64,000 nucleotides of DNA from Aspidiotus rigidus (GCA_035079385.1 JAVHKY010000054.1:7479501-7543500), one strand, 5' to 3'. Positions 31,410 through 45,249 are shown, counted from the first letter of the stretch. Notes: generated by a model not told the origin, from the letters alone. A program made the numbers and translations.

Positions 31410-31610
31410 ATGAGAATGAGCATGGTAACAGAAGAAATTATAAAAATTAATTGGGATAAAAATGGGAGATTCACTTCTGGTATTTTTGAAAACCTGAAAC
31501 TAAAGTTTTATCACATTAGCAATGATAATAAAATTGATAAAGATTCCACAAGAAAAGTTTGTATCAATTTGAATAATAATATAGTCATAAAAGCAGATGG
31601 ACAAAAATAA
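31410..31610 (+). CDS. Unidentified 66-aa ORF
   Basis: A small open frame (MRMSMVTEEIIKINWDKNGR at its start), K/N/I-rich, with no recognised domain. Because the DNA is AT-rich, chance is a real possibility. Confidence 0.2.
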   Translation: MRMSMVTEEIIKINWDKNGRFTSGIFENLKLKFYHISNDNKIDKDSTRKVCINLNNNIVIKADGQK

Positions 31611-32409
31611 AATCGAAGTAACAAAAAGTTTGATTATTTATCTCATTCATTGACAATTTAGAAGGGTTTAATTAAGTGCTCAGTTTATAACCTCAATAAT
31701 TTTAGAAAATCAAGAATGTTTCTTTTTTAGTAAGTCACAATTTTTGTCACATTATGAAAGTCCTTATTTTCAGAATACCATAGTCTATCCACAAATAAAT
31801 TTATAGAATCATACAAACCTTGTGTTTTTTCTTCAAATGATGAGAGTGGTTGAAAATTTCAATGTTTTCTATTTTTTATTTCTATTGCTGATATATGTAC
31901 TTGCAATTATCTATGTACAAGAATTTGTTGGAAGTAAAACGGGTTGTTGACGCTTCCTTTGAAGCAAGTCTCCTTTTTACAGTGTACCTCTCTTCTTAGG
32001 ATACCTTTTTTCTTTTTCCATTTCTTGCGGGCTATCTTAATAAAAATAATTCAGTTTAATAATCTTTTATTCATTCAGTGATCACACAACTACTAATAGA
32101 ATCACAACTTTAATTTTATAAATATTATAGGTATTTGAATCATATAAAATGATTAATACATTTAGAAAAAACGGTAATATGTGCTGCAAGGAATAAAATT
32201 GAAATAATTTCACATTGATTTCATGCATTAACCCTTTAAAAAAAAAAAAAAAAAAATCAAAAACAACTTTCTACCTACTATTGTAAAACAGCATCCATAT
32301 TTATGTTAATATCTAGAAATGATACAATTGAAAATACACTCTGAGAAAATATGAGGTAAATTAAAAGTCATGCAACGCAGGATTTATATTGTGGAGAATG
32401 TTTTTTTTT
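31611..32409. other. AT-rich, no gene seen
   Basis: No coding, RNA or repeat structure recognised apart from homopolymer A and T runs. Confidence 0.4.
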
Positions 32410-32975
32410 TTAACACATTATCTCCGGAAGTGGAAACATATCTAAAACACAAAATAAATCCATTAAGTTCTAATTTAGGTACTATAATTATGAGTATGCG
32501 CTGTTGGTAAATCAAATAAAACGAAACTGAAATATGAAACACAATGTAACATTCAGTAAATAGTAATATAATTAATGATTCCTCATTACTTCTCTTCCTT
32601 TTACCTATTTTTTCTTCAATGATTTTTCCATCTTCTTCAAACCTTAAAGAAGAAAATATCGAATATATAATTTCAAACATGGAACTGCTGTGGTCAATTC
32701 TTTAAAATATCTTGCTTCCTTACCTAATGTGACGGTTCAAACTACTTTGATCATCACTTCGGTTCACAACACTTTTCTTGATTGAAAATTTATCCGCAAG
32801 ACTCCTGAACATCAATTTGAAAAAAAATGAAAATATGAAATAAATCTTCAAACAAAAAAACTTTACAAGTAATTTCTTACTTTTTAGTTCCACTTCCAGG
32901 TTTGCCAATAGTTTGTTGGAAATGAAATTTTATAGACAACAAATCATATTCTCTTCAATTTTTGGCTAGAAGCAT
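32410..32975 (-). CDS. Possible multi-exon gene fragment, unknown product
   Basis: Four segments with consistent GT-AG borders and compatible phases can be joined: about 32970-32881 (5' limit uncertain), 32804-32724, 32642-32605 and 32441-32410. The translation includes TIGKPGSGTKK, SLADKFSIKKSVVNRSDDQS and NRHIRFEEDGKIIEEKI, then a short tail and stop. The consistent junctions make it likely to be a real transcript. I do not recognise the family. Upstream exons beyond 32975 were not found. Confidence 0.4.
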
Positions 32976-32999
32976 TTTTTCCGGACTTATCGATTAATA

Positions 33000-33835
33000 A
33001 TTGAAACACGTTTTTTTGGCCGTTCTGCGCGTAACAAGGTGAGTCGATAGGTAGCGGCTACTTACAACTGAGGATGTATCTGTAAAAAGGACCTCTGCAA
33101 GGAAATATTAAACATAGAAAAAATAATTTTAAGTTTTGAGTGGATATAACTTTATAACAATAAGTTCAATAAAAAAAAACGTAAGAACAAAATTGAAGAG
33201 CAACTCTTTTTCTATAAAAGATGCAATAATAAATTGTCAATCTGTTGAGTGTTGAAGAATTCAGAGGAAACGGGAGAGGGGAGAGAAGAGATGACTCGGA
33301 GGCCCTTCTTATGGATGGGTAAAATCCCATACATACAAAAAAATAAATAAATAAATAAGAGAAATAGATCGGCAATGAAGTGAAACCTGAAACGTCTAAA
33401 AATCATGGTCTCCGCAAAAAAGGCCTCCGCTCGACAGAGGCCCTTTTTATTAGTCGTAAATTTCGACAACAAGTACAGTGCAGTTCTATTTCTATCAACA
33501 AAAACACCCAAAATCTACCGCTCTGCGATGCTACGGACGCGTTGTACCTTGAGTTTTTTTGAAGGATAGAAAGTGGCGTATGTTTTCACTTGTATCGTTC
33601 TAGTGCTCTACTGGAAGTAATAAGTAGTCGACATCGCCGCTATTTTAGTTTCATCATTCGTATTTTTTTCGATATCACTCGGAAATTGGCGCTATTAACA
33701 ATTTTCTCAAAAAAAAAAAAAAATCATAATTACACTCGATCGTTATTAGAAATGAAATATTATGTAATCTTTTCATAGTCTGTAACGCTACAACCACTAT
33801 TTCCTGAACATCAATCAATGGATAATTATTAATTA
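33000..33835. other. Intergenic, nothing assigned
   Basis: Contains AT-rich sequence, a small hairpin (GGCCTCCGCTCGACAGAGGCC type, near 33421) and short open frames without support. A GTGAGT near 33041 could be a splice donor on the plus strand. Confidence 0.35.
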
Positions 33836-34056
33836 CAGGCGCGGATCCAGACGATCACTCTGGGACGGGAAACAATCCAAAAAAAGTTTAAAGGACCTTT
33901 TTTTTTTTTTTTTTTTTACATTTTCTTCGATACTACAGATTTTTTGTTGTTTTTTTGGTTTTTTGGGGGATTTTTTTTTTTTTTTTTTTTTTTGGGGGGG
34001 GGGGGGAATTTTCCCCATTTCCCCCCCCCCCCCCCCCCCCCGTGGATCCGCGCCTG
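33836..34056. mobile_element. TIR element with homopolymer interior (221 bp)
   Basis: The ends are CAGGCGCGGATCCA and its inverse TGGATCCGCGCCTG. The interior is mostly poly-T, a G run and a C run. The termini resemble CAGGGGCGGATCCAG-type ends seen on hAT-like elements. The flanks share only AATTA, so the target duplication is uncertain. Homopolymer lengths may be assembly-sensitive. Confidence 0.6.
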
Positions 34057-34959
34057 AATTATACGCGTTATTACCGCTCTCTACGCGAAATGAAGATTTT
34101 CGATCGGAAAAACGCATTGCGTTGACTCAGGGAATGATACTTCTGAACATAAAAACAAGGAGTGAGAAGATAATTTATCCTGCATGAAATTTATTTCTAA
34201 GCGAATGTGATTTCAAGGAAATTGATCAAACAGATATTTAGTAATCCTGTTTTGAAAAACACCTGTTTAACACAAATTCTCATGGACGATTCATTATGCT
34301 TTTGTGATGAAAATTGAAGAGCGATATACCGCGGCGTTATGTACAATATTGTCCGTGAATCATAACATTTCTATTAGAAGATTCAATTTGTAGGATTGTG
34401 TCTGTAATAAAATAGGGATTCTTTCGACTTAGGCATCTTCTGAATTTTCAGGTCACAGCTATTCAACGTAATAGGGCCGGGGGTGAAGAAAAAATTTTGT
34501 GATACGCACAGAGATGAATATCTACCATGAAACACAACATATTTATTGTAGAAATAATTTCGATATCTTTTTAAAGACTAATTGTACAAAATCTGTGAAG
34601 CGTGAAATGAAATTCACGTCAGTATGATATTAAAACAACAAGCCGCGTTTGTGTTAATGTATTACCTGATAATCAATAAAAAACGAACATCACAAAGGAT
34701 AACAAATTAAATGACGACGATGAGGCAAAGACAATAAACAATAATGCATATTTGTTACACAAGCGGTATATTTTTTTTTCAATCGTTCATCCGATCTTTC
34801 GCAGTTGTAAAGAACGATTGAACTGCCGTGACTATAAAAAATTTCTACGGATGAAAAGAATAATTTGTTTATAAAATTGGGAGTTTTAGCGCTAGATAAT
34901 AAATTGGGTGGGTATTCGAAGTTCGAAAATTGTTGATCGTTTTATCTTCTTTAACCTAT
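34057..34959. other. Intergenic, GMP synthase 3' side
   Basis: No gene recognised. The right part is likely GMP synthase 3' UTR. Confidence 0.4.
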
Positions 34960-37900
34960 TTACTCCCATTCTGTCGTCGCAGGCGGTTTGGACGTCAAGT
35001 CGTATAAGACTCTAGATACACCGGGTAATTTCTTCAACTCCCCAAAAGTTTGTTTCACAACCTTTGAACATTAAAACAATCACAATTGATAATGAATAAT
35101 TCAAGAAGTGTAGGGTGAAGTCTCACTTCTTCACTCACATCTAAAGGTAGATCTTTATCAGGCAAAGCTGGTAACCCAGTCATGAAGTCGTTGCTGAGGA
35201 AAGGACGTATTACGACCGATCTTTGGCATGACGGTATTCGTAAAGCTATGTCTCGATCGAAATGTAGCGGTAACAGAACCACAGGAATTTGAGTAATTTT
35301 ATTCAAACACGAGGAAGACGTTAAAATCTATGAAAAGAAAAGAGGAATGAATAAATACAAAGGATAGTGTACACAGAAGTAACGAATATTTTGGTATATT
35401 TTTTATTACTTGATTGACGACGTAGTCTGCTTGTCTAATAGCTGAGCACACACTTCCTGTTAAATAAGTCGGCGTTATGTCGTTGATCTGATCTTTTACG
35501 ATACCTCCGTGAATATAGCACACCCTATTCACGCTGGTACAGATCCGAGGAATTATCTTGGCATAGTAATACAAATCTTGCCAATCTAAATAAGATTCAG
35601 GTTCTCGTTTACTGGAGATTCCTACTGCATAACTGTATGACCTTTTATCGCCCTGATAGAAAGGAAATTGAAACGCAAACATGAATATATGAGTCGCGCT
35701 CAGCGAAACCATGTACTAAGTCGGAAAAAAAAAATTTCTCATTTTTGGCAAAATTTTCAGAGGAGGTCTTCTGCTTTCGAATAGAAAAAAAAATCAGGTT
35801 CCCTAACATCAAAATTGACCGCTGCAGAAATTTTTAAAGATTCAAATTACGAGGAAAACTACAAACCTTCTTTTCGTTTTTTGGCTGTATCTCGAAATTT
35901 TGTTTTCCGACTTAGTACATAGTTTCGCTGAGCGCGACTCATATTTAAATTTAGACAAGCAAGATCGAATGGTTTTATAAGTCAACTTACCTGTACTCCG
36001 ACGCTACGAATCGGTAATAGAGTCGCGGCGAAAGATTGTCGCTGGGAAATTTTTCGCAATTCGGCACGTTCGACTTCACTCGTAGCGTTCTCAACTCTAT
36101 TTAATAATGCGTGTTGCTAAAAATAATATTACAATTTTTATTAAACGTACGCATGAAATATGATTGTAAAATAAAAAGATTTACGAAACGACAGCAATTG
36201 AAAAGTCAAAAATAGTTAAAAATGGCACAAATGTAAGAAAAATATAGCAGTCCTGGAAGACTATGTAAACCACTACAAAGTAAACCCTTCAAATACAAAA
36301 AAGAAGAGATACTCAAATAGATCTTAAGTATATCAAGCTAACTGATTTATTTAGGAAGATTTTCCGGCTTTTCATTCGAAGACAATTTTACAAATGAAAG
36401 TCGATCAAATCACAATTATAACAGAATGGAAATGAAGCTGGTACTCACTTTCTTCAACATATCATCAAAGTCAACGATTATTTTAACTAAGACTTGCGTT
36501 TCTGAAAAATCTTTTTCTATATACGGTTCTTCGCCGCATAGGACACGTATAGCCAAACCCGGACCAGGAAAAGGATGTCGTGTAACAATTTCTTCTGGCA
36601 GTCCCAAACTCTTACCTAGCTGTCGTACCTATACAAAGAAAATCCTTCGTGTACTATCGAGTAGACGTCTCCATTATAATAGATACCCAATTCGAATGCA
36701 CAAACTTCATCTTTGTGGAAATCTTTCAATGGTTCAACCATCTGCCCCAAGTCCCTCAATTTCCTCACGGATAACGTGTCGTTATGATGAGTCTTAATAA
36801 CATCCGCATTACCACTAACTAAGCTGGACGCAGACTCGATCAAATCCGGTCGTAACGTGCCTTGAGCTAGCATAACTTCATCCATTTTCAGATTTAGGCT
36901 TTCAATATATTCGTTGGCAATCTACGGAGAGGGGCAGAGCAGTCAATAACGCGAATTGCATCCCATTTTGTTCAAGAAAAATGTATTGTACCTCCATAAA
37001 TACATCTCCAATAATTCGACGCTTCTCTTCAGGATCGTTCACCTTACACAACATTTTAGTGATACGAGTACGAACAGGATCTTTTTTATCTAGAGGCGCA
37101 ATAGTGGTGCCGTATAAAAATCGATGCTTAGAATTTAAAACTGAAAAATATATAGCAACAATGAAGAATAATATTCAAATCAATCATCATTCCAGTCAAA
37201 GATGAGTAAACAATGATTATATTAACCAGTTACGTCGAGTTTAAGATTGCGTAAGGCTTGTACAACCTTCGCGCTTTCGTCTTTTCGCATGAATCCATTA
37301 TCAATATGAATCGCTATCACTTGATCTTTGTTCAAAACTTTATGAAGAAGTACAGTGCAAACTGTTGAGTCGACACCTCCGCTCAATAAACTCTTTTCAA
37401 TAGAAACAAACGAAACGAATAAAAGAATGAACACATCTGGCTCACTGGTAATTATTTTGGTACTTACAAGAACTTTCTTATTCCCGACGGTATTTTTAAT
37501 ATACTTGATACACTCAGCTTCTCTATCGGCTAGTGTGAACGACCCAGATAGGCCAGATACACTGAATAAGAACGACTTTAACATATCTTTGCCACGAGTA
37601 GTGAGATCCACCTGTCGCATAAGCAAGTAGATTGTAGTTTTTCCTTCAAGGAATACATTATATGTATCACTTTTAGAATATAATGAGCTCACCTCCGGAT
37701 GGAACTGTAAACCATAGAGACGTAGTTTTTCATTTGCTATACCTACAATAAATGAACCAGATCTTGCAACCTCGCGAAATGAATCTGCGACTTTTTCAAT
37801 GCAATCTCCGTGAGTGAGCAATACTTGTTGAATTTTTCCTAAATATCTGGAATTGAAGTGTTCAAAGATCACTAAACAATAATTCAGAAAACTAATTCTA

Positions 37901-38714
37901 CTAAATAGAATGAGTAGCGAGACCCACTTGAAGAGGATACAACTATCATCAACTGTAATTTCTAGTTGTCCATCTTCTCGATTATCTTTTCGTGAAACTT
38001 GACCCCCAAATTCTTTATTCATCATTTGCATTCCATAACAGATACCTGAAACACATAAAACCCATGAAATAATAGATGACGTACGTAGGGAGTACCCGGC
38101 ATACTTTACTCTCATCACCTAACACTGGTAGTCCAATTCTGAAAATATCAGCATCATATTTCGGTGCATCCTCAGTATATACAGAATTCGGTCCCCCAGA
38201 AATGATTATTGCTCTGAAAATTTCATCTTATCAGAAAGAAGTATAAAAGTGTTAACTGTAGTTTTGAACGATCATGAACGTTCGGAGGTACGTAGTGGAA
38301 CTTGTTAGAACGACATCGATCTCAACAGGTCTTGAATATTGAGCACGTAAAATAATACGAATTGAACTTTGTATGAACTAGTAATAAACTTCGTACAATA
38401 CTACGAGTAGAAGCCTGATAATAATTCAATTGCTTTAGGAATGACTGGACATAACCAAACACAATTTCAATCTGGTTACCGCTATATCACCATTCCACAC
38501 TTCATGAGAGAATGAAGAATCAAATAGATTACCTGTATCCTTTCTCTTTCAACACAAAGGCTGGTGTGTCCAATGGTAACAAATCGCTCTCAACGTTTAA
38601 TTCACGAACTTTTCTATCGATGAGTTTTCCGTATTGAGCGCCGGCATCTAGTATAGCAACTTTTTCTCCACTGTTACTTTGGCAATCCATCTTCTCGGGA
38701 CTCATTTTCTTCAT
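34960..38714 (-). CDS. GMPS: GMP synthase (glutamine-hydrolysing)
   Basis: This enzyme converts XMP, ATP and glutamine to GMP, the last step of de novo guanine nucleotide synthesis in the cytosol. Thirteen exons join in frame to 687 aa (vertebrate enzyme ~693): 38714-38533, 38213-38119, 38045-37928, 37846-37693, 37611-37468, 37392-37227, 37140-36992, 36921-36706, 36628-36449, 36116-35991, 35652-35410, 35327-35139 and 35061-34960. The class I glutaminase domain has [20 protein letters not shown], nucleophile Cys in [10 protein letters not shown] (~residue 95) and His/Glu in QFHPEV. The ATP pyrophosphatase domain has [11 protein letters not shown] (~232). The C-terminal dimerisation region has [22 protein letters not shown] and [12 protein letters not shown]. 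All key residues are present. An alternative start is the Met at 38705. The intron between 35991 and 35652 holds a 250-bp MITE. Confidence 0.96.
35691..35940. mobile_element. 250-bp MITE with 38-bp TIRs in GMPS intron
   Basis: The termini GAGTCGCGCTCAGCGAAAC extend to 38 bp with one mismatch between the two ends. Both sides carry ATAT/TA, consistent with a TA-type (Tc1/mariner-like) target duplication. It fills most of a GMPS intron, and no coding capacity is seen. Confidence 0.75.
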
Positions 38715-41047
38715 TATTCCGCCAAAACTCGCCGCTTGGTTATTTATCTAACGGAAACAAAGAGGATGAAATGTAGACGAAGTCGAATTGAAGACTGACA
38801 CAAATCAATTTTTGAGTAACCGTAAACATGTTGCTGTTGCTGAATTTCATCCTCAGTGCGTAATATCATCGAGTTCAAGGCTTGTAAATAAGATAAAGAC
38901 GATTCACGTCATAGGAAAACACCAAACTCATTGATTGATACGCTATCGAGAAATCCACCAGAGAAAACTAATTGCAAAACACATAGACGTACTTACGTTT
39001 TTAGATGAAGTTGAGAATGAGGTTTTGCATAATACTAGTACGGGAAATAAATTCCAGATCTGTGACGTGATTCAAACGAGATTAATTATAGATATACATT
39101 ATCTCTAGGCGAATTAGAACTACTTAATACAAAATAATCCTGTTCATAACGAGAAATAGAGGAAGAGGTAGAGTCTTCTCTCTGGACTTCTCATTTGAAC
39201 TTTTATTGATAATGTCCAAATTACCGTGTCCATGTCAGCTAGTGGCAGTAGCAAGTAGCAAAAGCAGACAGATTGACAGACTAGCTCATTCCTAGGTTGT
39301 CAAATTTCACCATTCCTGTTACGACCAATAAAAATGCTCACGTCTAGAATAGCTTCAATTTTATTTGCGTTTCGCAAAAGAAAGAAAAAAAAAAAAAAGG
39401 TAAAGGGGAGGAAACACCTTCGGATCGTATTTTCTAAAATGTACTATTTCCTGCTATTTCCATTCCTTTAATTCAAAAAAATTGAAATATGATCTGTATC
39501 ATAAAAGAAAAAAAAAGGAAAAGAAAAAGGAAAAACGAGTACCTATAGGAGTCATCAAGTTCAAGTACGCCGATTGACTGAGATTCATAATACCTATAAT
39601 TATATAGGATATTTTCAGCACAACTGTAACGTGCCTGTAATAAGGTAGATAGGATTGGTACAACCGAAACGAAACTCACAAGGGTGAATCTTAACCACGT
39701 ATTACGTGCTATTTTTGGCACATTCAAAATAAACGGTCATATTTTTCGAAGTCCTCATCAGGAAACAAGTTTCACAAAAAATATTCATAATACGAGATTT
39801 ATGACGTCCGGAGACATAGATATCGCTTGGCTGAAAATTAAAATTTTCAAAGCGCTCAAATTCTATGATTATTCACTCAAATTAGGTTATTCTTATGAAA
39901 AATTGAGAAATAGAGATTTCAATTTCCTATTTCCACCTATTCTGATAAAAAAGTAGAAAGATCATTTCTGTCTAGTCCCTTCCTGCTAAAGTTTTGCCAG
40001 CACCATTCTAGGGTTGGAATTGATTGTTATATTTTTTTTGTTTGAATCCGTCGTGGTTGTTGTCCTTTCTCTTCGATGTGTATTAGAATTCAGTTTTTTC
40101 ATCGATTTCAGGAGGTATGGAACCTGGTTCAATGGGGTCAGAAATACTTGAATCTTTTATTTTTTTTACGTCTGAGCGTATTTAGGGAACGTTTGTACGA
40201 TATGATAAATTCCGGATTTTCTCATAGCTTTTTTGCCAAATGTGTGCAATATACTTACAGAAATCTTGCCGAGGGCATGAGATCGGTAAGAAAGGCACTG
40301 ATCTTAAGATTTTATGCGCAAATTCCAAATTTCAAAACTTTTCGAAATCCATCCGTACATTAAGGGTCAAGAGTCAACGATCGATGAACGATTTTATACG
40401 GAGTCCAGCTGAAATTGCGAATGATTAACATTCAAACCATGCAATACATTGTCCTCGAAAGTAAAATTTGAAGAATGGAGGAAATAATCAAAAATTCTTT
40501 CATTTCTCTCCAGTCTTTCACTGAAGACGGAGGGACTAAAAACCGCGCATCAAATTGCTTTCGATAACCTGTTAAAGTATCGATATTTTGAGCAATGCAT
40601 GTTCTCAACACGCAATATAGTTCATTATCTTTTTTCTTCATGAAGGTTCAGCAATAATTGTTTGGAAAATCATCAAACAATTAATAGCTTATTCTTTCGA
40701 TTGATATGGTGGCACGAAATCACGAACGTTGACAGATTGTTTGGACGCCGCAATCTCGTACCTGCACGACAAGTGAATAGTCACAACGTCGATGTAGAGG
40801 TGTACAGATAAATATTTGGAACGCAACAAGAAAAAGATACAAAAAAAACCGAACGTCGTCTTTCACATTAACGTCCTAACTACCTATAGAGATGAGTAGT
40901 TGTACAACATTTCGAATATTTTCGACGAGAAAAGTTTGGGAAATCCTGTAATCTCGTGGTAGTCGACACTGAACACTTTCTGTCTTAAAATGAAAATCAA
41001 TCAGGTAAAAAGAATACTATATATTGAAAGACAGATCACCACATTTA
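38715..41047. other. GMPS upstream region, no confident gene
   Basis: This holds the GMPS promoter and probable 5' UTR on the right of its start, then AT-rich DNA. Plus-strand frames at 39684-39956 and 40076-40363 have no recognised domain. A minus-strand segment near 40765-40690, preceded by a good acceptor (TGCAG), could be a terminal exon ending NVRDFVPPYQSKE and a stop, but no other exon of such a gene was found. Confidence 0.35.
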
Positions 41048-44000
41048 TCATGTATACAATCGTACGGTAGAATCAGCTCCACAGCTAAATAACCAAGGTT
41101 GAGAGGGGTGGAAAAGAACATTCAATACTGAAAAATCATTATATTGTTCGTGATCCTGAAGCATCTTTAATGGAACAATTAGAGCATTCTGCAACAAATC
41201 ACTGAAAAAAAGTACACGTTACCACGATTAAAGAGGGAATCTTGGTACTAAAAAAAATTCGATAAAAGTTAAGATGACGCACTTGAACACCATTCCATGC
41301 GATACAATCGTAGAGCGATCGTCAGAACAGGATGCAAAAAGTGGATATCTCTTGTGAAATGCTACTCCACGAACCGCATTTCTGTGTAATCGCAATGTTT
41401 TGTAAGGTTTCGTAGATAAGTCAAGGTCAAACCAGAGCACTTTTCGATCATACGTCCCAACGAGGATATTATCCCCACCTGCAATTTTAATGAATTGAAG
41501 AAATCTTAGCAACGATAAAGAAACTCAATTATCGTCACATTAATAGGACGTCAACAGGAAAACTCAATAGCGATCAAGAGGAATTGCAAGTATCAGAAAC
41601 TTTCTTCGAGGAAAGTCGTACCTTTTCCATTCAAAAATTGTATCGATCACAAAGGAAATGAATGAGATTGACTCAAAATTCACTGACCTGAGTGGATAGC
41701 CATAGATGAAATCCACTGAGCAAAAGTCGATAACTTTTTGAATAGTTCTTGTTTTACTAAATCGTAAACGCGAATATTTTTCTGGGTCTGTCACGGAAAA
41801 GGAGAATATGAAAATTAATTTTACATTGTACTTCTTTGAACTGATAAAATGTACAAATAATTAACGAGACGCTCACAGCAACGAACAAAAATGGTCTAAC
41901 AGGATGAAATAATACACACTGCACCAAACCTTTCGGTTTTGCAAATGGTATTTGCGAACGTCTAGTTGAAACTTGATGAATAACCACAGATCGGTTACCA
42001 GCTTCGGACATGACTGAAGCGCAGTAATCACCTCGACCATGCCAAGTTACCTAAAAATAAATATACCAATTTTTTCACGAGTCTATCGTTCTATCGATAA
42101 TGATCGAATCAATTATAGTCCTACCTGTTTAATTTCCTTGAAATGGTTAATTATAAATCTGATTCCGCTATCCCATTCTTCACTGGATGGTTGTTGCCAC
42201 TGTACCACAGATTTAACTTTTTCTGAGACTAAAAATGAGAATAGAACGATTAAGTTGAGGAATTGATCAAAGAAGCGGCATTCATTTATTTCTTATCGTA
42301 CCAGTAAATGGTTGCTCTATCGCATCTTTCAAGAGAGAGTCAGTTTTTTTCACCACAAGGATATCTCCAAGGCCTGGATTTATTAATAAGAGTTTTCGAT
42401 CTGCAGCGACCGCAATCAACGACAATGCCTTATTCGGGCACCAGTCAATCGATCTAACGACTCCACCTACATTAATGGTTCGTTCGCACCGGCCACTTTG
42501 AATTTCCCAAACTAAACAACAAACATTACTTTTTAATTGACAAAAAATCTTCCGTCAAGACCCGTAAAAACAATACGACTTACCTTTGATGGTCATATCG
42601 TCAGAACCAGTCAATAAATGTTCTCCAAGAGGATCAATAGACATACAGCGTATCATGTCAGTATGACCTTTGTAAACCATAGACATGACTGAGGGGAACG
42701 GTTGTAAATCTCGTGGACTTGGCAGTTTAGGAAGTAAATCTTCAGGTTCAATGGTCAGCTATAAATGAATGCTACCTCATTAAAAACATTCTGAAAATTA
42801 GAAATAGAAAACATTTAGGAGTTCTTACCCTCATTTTGCGTGCTCTCGGACACAAGTACAGATCCAAGCACCGTGTAAATCTTTCTTTCAAAAATTCGGG
42901 ATAAGCGGGGACGTCCAACAATGACTCATATTTCTGGGGTATGAAGTGTAATTTACGCTTCCAGGGCTCATCAGCTGCTTTATTCCATTCTCGCATCTAC
43001 AAACAAGATCATTTCAACATACACAAAAATCTTGAAATAAATGCAAAAGTATCGACTTGAGAACGCATCATATATTTAAAATTAGAAATGAGAGGGTTCC
43101 TCGACTCGGAGAGTCGGGTAATTCCTAAACGTAACGCGTACCGGAATGAAATATAAAGCCAGGTTTACCTCTTTTGCATTAAATAAATATTCTGCCGGAG
43201 GATTGTAGGATTCAGCATGTCCGGGTAAATGACGTTTAGGCGCTGGTATATGATCGTGAATCCGTCTCATTTCTTCAGCTGTTTCATCTGTCTTCCACAA
43301 CATATAAAACTGTTTCTCACGTTTTTTCAAACGTTCCTCTGATTTTTGTTTCCGCGTTTTCATATAACCCATTTTGAGGGCATGTACCATTTTACAAACC
43401 TAATTCAAAGAATTGTTACGAACATAAATATTTCTTCGGCATCGTTCTTCATAAAACTAATACCAATAATTACTTTTCTGGCCTCAATTCGGCTCGGTAC
43501 AAAGGAACGTTTATGTTCGGGAAATTTTCTTAGCGGAGTTTTCATCACTTCATTCGTGAACCAATCGACCCAAGGCTGTAAAGTATTTATCATGAAAAAT
43601 TTCCTATTTGTTAGAAATAATAAGCAAACTTTTTCAATCAATTTACACTACCGCGTAGTCGTTGAACGCAGAATCTGGTATCTTGCTTGATTCCAGTCGA
43701 TGAATGAGTTCGACATCTTTATCGCTGAGGACAACATGTTCGCCAGTCTGTTTATCTCTAACAGTTTTCCTAAAAAAGGAGGAATTATGTGCTAATATAT
43801 GAATGAAACTATACAGAAGACAATTTACGGTAACGTACCAAAAATTCGGGTCTTCCATACGTTTTAAAAAGTAATCTAGTTGGTCTTCTGTATCCGATTT
43901 CATAATTTGTTTACCATCCCAGTCATAACCCAAATGAGAGTAATCTTCATACCAATTCATAGGTATATTGCCGACAGTATTACGTATATCCTGAAACATT

Positions 44001-44492
44001 TCATGATCTACGTAAGGAAGACAGAAAGAAGTAAAGAAGTTAATCGCAAAAGCATTTGTCGGTGTACTAACTTCTTCATCAGAAGTATCGAAATCATCGT
44101 CTATGTACTCTCTGTAATTGGTTTTATTTACGATGTTTTGCAAGGGTTTTTCGTCGACTTTGGAAACAACATCGGTAGGTTTGTTTGAGCTCGATTGCAA
44201 ATTTTCGTTCTCGTCTGAAACGGTTTCCCCATCTTCGTCCTCAGTTTCCCATTCAAGATCTTCATCTGATGAATCCGATGAATCAATTTCATTGTTGACG
44301 GTGGTGAGTAGATTTTCCTAAAGTGGTGCGTAAGAATTAGAGGCACGAGATGGAAAAGTAGGCATAGCAATCGAACAGAATACTTACGCCCGGATCTTGT
44401 TGGTCTCTTTCTCCCGAAGAGGAAGATGACTTGGCATTGGTAACTGTTTCAGAATTCGAACTAGTCCTTTTTCTTCTATCGTTCTTACTCAT
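41048..44492 (-). CDS. BOP1: Ribosome biogenesis protein BOP1
   Basis: BOP1 (Erb1 in yeast) forms the PeBoW complex with Pescadillo and WDR12 in the nucleolus and is needed for 25S/28S and 5.8S rRNA maturation. Fourteen exons join in frame to 741 aa (human ~746): 44492-44388, 44317-44072, 43990-43838, 43769-43652, 43575-43474, 43399-43169, 42996-42829, 42758-42594, 42511-42302, 42228-42125, 42050-41877, 41787-41688, 41478-41283 and 41201-41048. The N-terminus is Ser/Asp/Glu-rich. The BOP1NT domain (~residues 110-370) shows [32 protein letters not shown] and [20 protein letters not shown]. The C-terminal half is a WD40 propeller ([32 protein letters not shown] at the end). It is divergent from THG1. 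Confidence 0.95.
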
Positions 44493-45249
44493 CTTGTCTT
44501 CAATACAGATATTACAAAAATTGCTTTATGGTTCGCTTTATCACTAACATCTCGGCTCCACGAGACCGACGACAACAAGATACAAATACAACTACAAACC
44601 ACAAACATACACGAGGCAAGAAACATGCTCACCAGTCACCATGCTGCTGAACGAAAATGAATTGACGTGTATCTACATCAACGATCGGGCAAACTGTATC
44701 TTTCGGGCCATTGTGAAAGTATGATTTCTTCCTGATCGTTAATTTGGATATACGTCCTATTCAACTTTGTACGTCAGCATGCGTCTATATTCTAGATTGG
44801 CAGGAGTATCGTTTCTTATTGGATAAAGATTAAGTACATTTGACAACGCAGCAAATTTTTTCAATCTCAAGCATTCCCTTCACCCCTCTTGAATGAGAAG
44901 TTGATCGTTCTATCGTTCATCACCCAAGTAAATTTATTTCATTTTCCTTTCCTTGTCAATTCTCTCATTAGTTCTCTTCCTATTCTGAAGTGTCATATGA
45001 ACCACTAATTTGAATTTCCTTTGCCGAATGAGTCGTAAGATTCGAAAGAATTTCCTTTAAAGTTCTCACCGAAGTGCTGTAAAGTTATTATTGAATTGAG
45101 TGGTATTTTGTTGCTTTACGTAACAAATTCTTTATGGTATGAATTTCCATCACTCGCAAGTCGGTGTTTGTAGTGATCTTGTTGAGTCACTCTACTTTTC
45201 TTATGGCGAATATATGTGAGAATCATAAGAGTCAATCGAACTCAAGTAA
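44493..45249. promoter_or_regulatory. Shared upstream region of BOP1 and THG1
   Basis: The two start codons are 757 bp apart and point away from each other, so this stretch must hold both promoters. No TATA box or named element can be assigned. Confidence 0.5.

Noticed and set aside
33833..34187. Frames across the homopolymer block
   Set aside because: Poly-Lys and poly-Pro/Phe produced by A/T, G and C runs in a transposable element.
36426..36797. 123-aa plus-strand frame
   Set aside because: Antisense to GMP synthase exons 8 and 9.
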